Positions 7,794-10,924 of a stretch of 10,924 nucleotides of DNA are shown piece by piece. The notes under the pieces were generated by a model that saw nothing but the letters and a program-made list of their open reading frames with translations, made no database searches and was not told where the DNA came from. The position numbers and the translations under genes were made by a program. Numbering within the stretch: the first letter of the stretch is position 1; every line of letters begins with the position of its first letter. Source of the stretch: Desulfobacterales bacterium (GTDB lineage Bacteria > Desulfobacterota > Desulfobacteria > Desulfobacterales > DAOWNP01); contig JASFBI010000022.1 of the NCBI GenBank assembly GCA_030149595.1, positions 1 to 10,924 on the forward strand. The letters run 5' to 3'.

Positions 7794-8323
7794 TGGTGTT
7801 TTTGTCTCTTTTTATAATCTCTTTTTTTATAGTTCTTGCCCAAACCGTTGTATCAATTGAATTTTTAAACCTGGATCAGTTTTATGATCTGCTTATTCCT
7901 GTTTTTATATATATAGGGCTTTACAGGTCAGTTGTTGAGGGGGTCTTTTTTTCAGTTTTTTTTGGGTTTTTGATGGATTCTTATTCTGGTGCTCCATTTG
8001 GCCTTTATATCTCAATTTATTTCTGGCTTTTCATAGGAATTAAAAAACTTGTTCTTTTTCTTCATGCAGGTAATTTTATTTTGCTGGCATTTATAATGAG
8101 CGGGGCTGTTTTTTTTGAGAATTTGTTTTTTTTTCTTGTTATTGCATTTATGGAATATGATCAGGGTGTATTTGTAAGTGGATTAAACATAGTTGTTTTA
8201 CAGATTGTATTTGCTGCAGGAACAGGTCCTTTTTTTCTGTTATTATTAGGCAGGTGTGAAAAAAGAATCTCTGAGTTGATAATAGATCATAAACTGAGTC
8301 GGGGTGGGAAACATATGTTATAG
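7793..8323 (+). CDS. mreD: Rod shape-determining membrane protein MreD
   Basis: MreD is a small polytopic inner-membrane partner of MreC in the elongasome. Its 176 residues, very rich in Phe, Leu and Ile, give about five or six membrane helices (about 3-21, 30-45, 47-64, 67-88, 93-119, 129-152) and a charged C-terminal tail. The family signature GFLMDSYSGAPFGLY (58-72) lies between helices. It starts 30 nt after the mreC stop with no Shine-Dalgarno; an in-frame TAA at 7775-7777 rules out a longer N-terminus, and GTG at 7796 is an alternative. Translational coupling to mreC is possible but not shown. The call rests on hydropathy, the motif and gene order. Confidence 0.92.
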   Translation: MVFLSLFIISFFIVLAQTVVSIEFLNLDQFYDLLIPVFIYIGLYRSVVEGVFFSVFFGFLMDSYSGAPFGLYISIYFWLFIGIKKLVLFLHAGNFILLAFIMSGAVFFENLFFFLVIAFMEYDQGVFVSGLNIVVLQIVFAAGTGPFFLLLLGRCEKRISELIIDHKLSRGGKHML

Positions 8324-8343
8324 CTGGTAAAAAGGATTTTTCG

Positions 8344-10188
8344 GTGGCATATTATATAAAAACGGTAGATAGTACATGGCTTAAACAGAGAATACCTGGA
8401 TTTATTATCTGTATTTTATTTGCGTTTTCGATTCTTTTTACAAGGTTGTTTTATCTGCAGATTATTGAAGGTAAAGAGTACAGGAGGTTATCTGCAAATA
8501 ATTGTATAAGGTTGAGGTACATAAATGCTCAAAGGGGATTGATTTTTGATCGAAATTCCAATTTGCTGGTAGATAACAGGCCATCTTTTGATTTAAGTAT
8601 TGTTTTGAAAGATGTTAAGAATTTAGAAGAAACTATTGAGCATTTATCCTTAAAATTAGGAATATCACAATCTGTGCTATATAAAAAGATAGGAAAAGGG
8701 AAAGAACAAGTTTCATATAAACCGATTTTGCTGAAGCGTGATATAGGCAGAGATGTTCTTGCTGTAATAAAAGCAAACAAGCATGTTTTTTCAGGGTTAA
8801 AAATCAATATCAGACCTTTAAGGCATTACATAAATAAACAAAGTGCAGCTCATCTTCTTGGTTATTTGGGAGAGATAGATTTAAAAGAGTTAAATAGCGG
8901 GAAATTTCCTGATAGTAAAATTGGAGATTTAATTGGGAAATTTGGTGTTGAAAAAAGTTATGAAAAATATTTAAAAGGTATACGTGGAGGACAGCAGGTA
9001 GAGGTAAATGCCTCGGGGCAGGTGGTTCGTGTATTGAAAAAGGTTTATGCTTATCCTGGACATAATGTTTTTTTAACAATTGATGCTGATTTACAGCAAC
9101 AGGCAGAAAAACTTCTTGTGGGTAAAGCAGGATGTATAGCAGCAATGGATCCTTCTACAGGGGAAGTGTTAGCTCTTGCCAGTAGTCCAGCATATGATCA
9201 AAATGACTTTGTGGTTGGAATGTCTCATAAACAATGGGATTTATTAGTGTCAAACCCAGGCAGGCCAATGGAAAACAAAGTTATTCAGGCAGAATATCCT
9301 CCTGCTTCAACGTATAAGATTGTTACAGCAATAGCTGGTCTTGAGGAGAATGTAATTGATACAAAGACAACTGTTTATTGTCCTGGACATTACAGGTGTG
9401 GTGATCGTACATTTCGGTGTTGGAAGAGGGGAGGACATGGTAAAGTTAATATCGTCCAGGCTTTATCTGAATCCTGCGATGTTTTTTTTTATCAGTTAGG
9501 TCAAAAATTAGGCAGTGAAAGAATAGCTCGCTATTCCAGGCTGTGTGGCTTTGGGGAAATTACAGGTATTGATTTAGCCAACGAAGCAAAAGGGCTGGTT
9601 CCAGATCCGCAATGGAAAAAATCCAGATTTGGTGTTTCCTGGCAAATAGGAGAGACATTATCCATTGCAATAGGTCAGGGCTATAATCTTGTAACTCCTA
9701 TTCAGTTACTGGTTTTAACTGCAGCTGTTGGAAATGGAGGAGTTAGATATAAGCCTGTTATAATAAGATCTATTGTTTCTGCAGAGGGCAAAAAAATTAA
9801 AGGTTACAGTCGTCCTGAGCCATTGGGCCGGTTGCCGGTGAGCAAAGAAACAATTGATATTATAAGAAAGGGGCTTTGGAGTGTTGTTAACACAAGAAAG
9901 GGAACAGGTAAAATTGCAAGGATTAAAAATATTTTTGTAAGCGGAAAAACAGGTACCGCTCAGGTTGTTAGCAGAAAAAAAAATGAAGGAGATCCAACTG
10001 CAAGTCATTTAAAATCCCATGCATGGTTTATATCCTATGCTCCAGATGTAAATCCTGTAATATCAGTTGTGGTTATAATAGAGCATGGAGAACATGGGTC
10101 AAGAGCAGCAGCTCCTTTAGCAAGAGATCTTATGAATAGTTATTTAAAAAAAAAGGGAATTTTAGGTGAAAAGAGTGAAAAAAAGTGA
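8344..10188 (+). CDS. mrdA: Penicillin-binding protein 2, peptidoglycan D,D-transpeptidase of cell elongation (GTG start)
   Basis: PBP2 cross-links peptidoglycan during lateral-wall growth and pairs with RodA. The 614 residues show a short cytoplasmic N-terminus, one membrane anchor (about 17-40), a dimerisation domain with RGLIFDRNSNLLVDN (64-78) and RDIGRDV (132-138), and a transpeptidase domain from about 240. The catalytic motifs are complete: STYK with Ser322 nucleophile and Lys325, SCD at 377-379 (the family's S-x-N position) and KTG at 535-537 in SGKTGTAQV. Cys346, Cys359, His365 and Cys378 are placed like the zinc ligands reported for Acinetobacter PBP2. The start is GTG, supported by AAGGA (8332-8336) 7 nt upstream. 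It begins 20 bp after mreD, so it is clearly in the same operon. Confidence 0.97.
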   Translation: MAYYIKTVDSTWLKQRIPGFIICILFAFSILFTRLFYLQIIEGKEYRRLSANNCIRLRYINAQRGLIFDRNSNLLVDNRPSFDLSIVLKDVKNLEETIEHLSLKLGISQSVLYKKIGKGKEQVSYKPILLKRDIGRDVLAVIKANKHVFSGLKINIRPLRHYINKQSAAHLLGYLGEIDLKELNSGKFPDSKIGDLIGKFGVEKSYEKYLKGIRGGQQVEVNASGQVVRVLKKVYAYPGHNVFLTIDADLQQQAEKLLVGKAGCIAAMDPSTGEVLALASSPAYDQNDFVVGMSHKQWDLLVSNPGRPMENKVIQAEYPPASTYKIVTAIAGLEENVIDTKTTVYCPGHYRCGDRTFRCWKRGGHGKVNIVQALSESCDVFFYQLGQKLGSERIARYSRLCGFGEITGIDLANEAKGLVPDPQWKKSRFGVSWQIGETLSIAIGQGYNLVTPIQLLVLTAAVGNGGVRYKPVIIRSIVSAEGKKIKGYSRPEPLGRLPVSKETIDIIRKGLWSVVNTRKGTGKIARIKNIFVSGKTGTAQVVSRKKNEGDPTASHLKSHAWFISYAPDVNPVISVVVIIEHGEHGSRAAAPLARDLMNSYLKKKGILGEKSEKK

Positions 10189-10381
10189 GAAACTTCATTT
10201 GGAACTTTATGTATAGACAGCCCCTAATTTCAGGATACTTCATAAAACCCCTTTTTTGATAAGCAGGTTATCATTACTGATTATTTGCTGCTTATATAAA
10301 TTCATAAACAGTTATAAGTGAAAAATTAGATTATGTATGAAAAGAGAGTTTTTGCTTTAACACCATTTAGGGTAAAATATA
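10189..10381 (+). other. mrdA-rodA spacer with competing inverted repeats
   Basis: This 193-bp non-coding gap is long for two genes that are usually adjacent or overlapping. It contains a perfect hairpin TGATAA-GCAGG-TTATCA (10257-10273). An overlapping longer inverted repeat ATAAGCAG (10259-10266) pairs with CTGCTTAT (10288-10295). The two structures share bases 10259-10266 and cannot form together. Neither is followed by a T tract, so neither is a classical terminator. AGGG (10369-10372) serves as a weak ribosome-binding site 9 nt before rodA. I see no gene in it. Confidence 0.45.
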
Positions 10382-10924
10382 ATGTTTGATCAGCACCTTG
10401 AAAGACATTTTAAATGGGGATTATTAATAGTTACTTTTCTTTTATGTTTAATAGGGCTTGCAACGTTATATAGTGCTGTTACAGCTGGAGGAGATGAAGT
10501 ATCCCAAAAGGTATTATACATTAAACAGATGATATGGATAGGGAGCGGCTTTATTTTTTTGATAATATCTCTTCTTTTTAGCTATAAACGATTAGAAAAA
10601 TGGGGGGGGGTAATATATTTTGGTTGTATAGTCCTTTTGATAGCTGTTTTGATATTAGGAAGAGTAGTTGGAGGATCAAGGCGCTGGTTGGTCTTAGGAG
10701 GTATCACTATCCAGCCTTCGGAACTTGTTAAGATAGGGGTGGTAATAATGTTGTCTAAATATTATTCAAAAAAAAACGATATAGGGGGATTAACAATGAC
10801 AGAGTTAATCATTCATCTGGGGTTTGTTGTCCGTCCTGTTATTTTTGTAGGGAAACAGCTGGATCTTGGTACAGGTCTTGTTATTCTTCTTATAGCATCA
10901 TCAATGACAATGTTTGTAAAAATA
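10382..10924 (+). CDS. rodA: Rod shape-determining protein RodA, SEDS peptidoglycan glycosyltransferase (3'-truncated by window edge)
   Basis: RodA is the SEDS-family polymerase that builds glycan strands from lipid II in complex with PBP2. The 181 codons present, open to the window end, give the first half of the protein: helices at about 13-31, 47-66, 75-94, and on from about 114. The SEDS signature GGSRRWLVLGGITIQPSELVK (97-117) is intact, followed by KQLDLGTGLVILL (158-170), where most homologues have QPDLGT. The essential catalytic Asp of the later extracytoplasmic loop lies beyond the window. The ATG is preceded by AGGG (10369-10372), with an in-frame TAA at 10373-10375 upstream. A run of nine G (10602-10610) lies in the coding sequence, and the frame continues correctly through it. 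Confidence 0.95.
   Translation, partial: MFDQHLERHFKWGLLIVTFLLCLIGLATLYSAVTAGGDEVSQKVLYIKQMIWIGSGFIFLIISLLFSYKRLEKWGGVIYFGCIVLLIAVLILGRVVGGSRRWLVLGGITIQPSELVKIGVVIMLSKYYSKKNDIGGLTMTELIIHLGFVVRPVIFVGKQLDLGTGLVILLIASSMTMFVKI

Noticed and set aside
8810..9145. 111-residue minus-strand reading frame inside mrdA
   Set aside because: It is antisense to well-conserved PBP2 sequence, with no ribosome-binding site and no recognisable motif: a shadow frame. The same holds for the other minus-strand frames within UPF0182, ldcA, mreB, mreC and mrdA.
10378..10383. Perfect TATAAT just at the rodA ATG
   Set aside because: There is no -35 box at an acceptable distance, and transcription would start inside the coding sequence; likely AT-rich coincidence.
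10333..10389. Eighteen-codon ORF overlapping the rodA start, a possible leader peptide
   Set aside because: It has no ribosome-binding site, no codon run suggestive of attenuation, and is short enough to be chance in AT-rich DNA.

Overview
The window is an AT-rich stretch of bacterial chromosome with tightly packed genes, nearly all on the plus strand. Its core is the rod-shape (elongasome) operon mreB-mreC-mreD-mrdA-rodA. The gene set, including a UPF0182 membrane protein and a beta-lactamase-fold hydrolase of the HAGLFGTA type, together with the AT-rich codon use, suggests a Desulfobacterota (Desulfobacterales-like) genome. That placement is inference from family resemblance; no phylogenetic marker search was possible.

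Layout: (1) 1-434, the C-terminal part of a TrmL-type tRNA 2'-O-methyltransferase, cut by the left edge. (2) 527-3274, a large UPF0182 integral membrane protein of unknown function. (3) 3275-3689, a 415-bp gap holding repeat copy A (3382-3472), a minus-strand tRNA-Pro(GGG) (3555-3631) and the divergent promoter region it shares with ldcA. (4) 3690-4577, ldcA, an LD-carboxypeptidase of peptidoglycan recycling, followed by repeat copy B (4594-4685), which contains a good intrinsic terminator. (5) About 4714-5784, a beta-lactamase-family serine hydrolase. (6) 5828-10924, mreB, mreC, mreD, mrdA (PBP2) and the first 181 codons of rodA, cut by the right edge.

The genes from ldcA onward share a cell-wall theme. 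LdcA trims recycled muropeptides in the cytoplasm, and the serine hydrolase may act on related peptides. MreB filaments with MreC and MreD position the PBP2 transpeptidase and RodA glycosyltransferase that insert new peptidoglycan along the cell cylinder. TrmL and the tRNA-Pro are unrelated translation genes.

I see no defence system, prophage, CRISPR array or transposase. The least ordinary feature is a pair of about 92-bp intergenic repeats in inverted orientation, one downstream of tRNA-Pro and one downstream of ldcA. Both are oriented so that a hairpin followed by six T residues lies 3' of the transcribed gene. This looks like a dispersed terminator-bearing repeat family. Smaller points are a 3 x 11-bp tandem repeat that exactly fills the mreC-mreD junction, competing hairpins between mrdA and rodA, and a possible Cys3-His metal site in PBP2.
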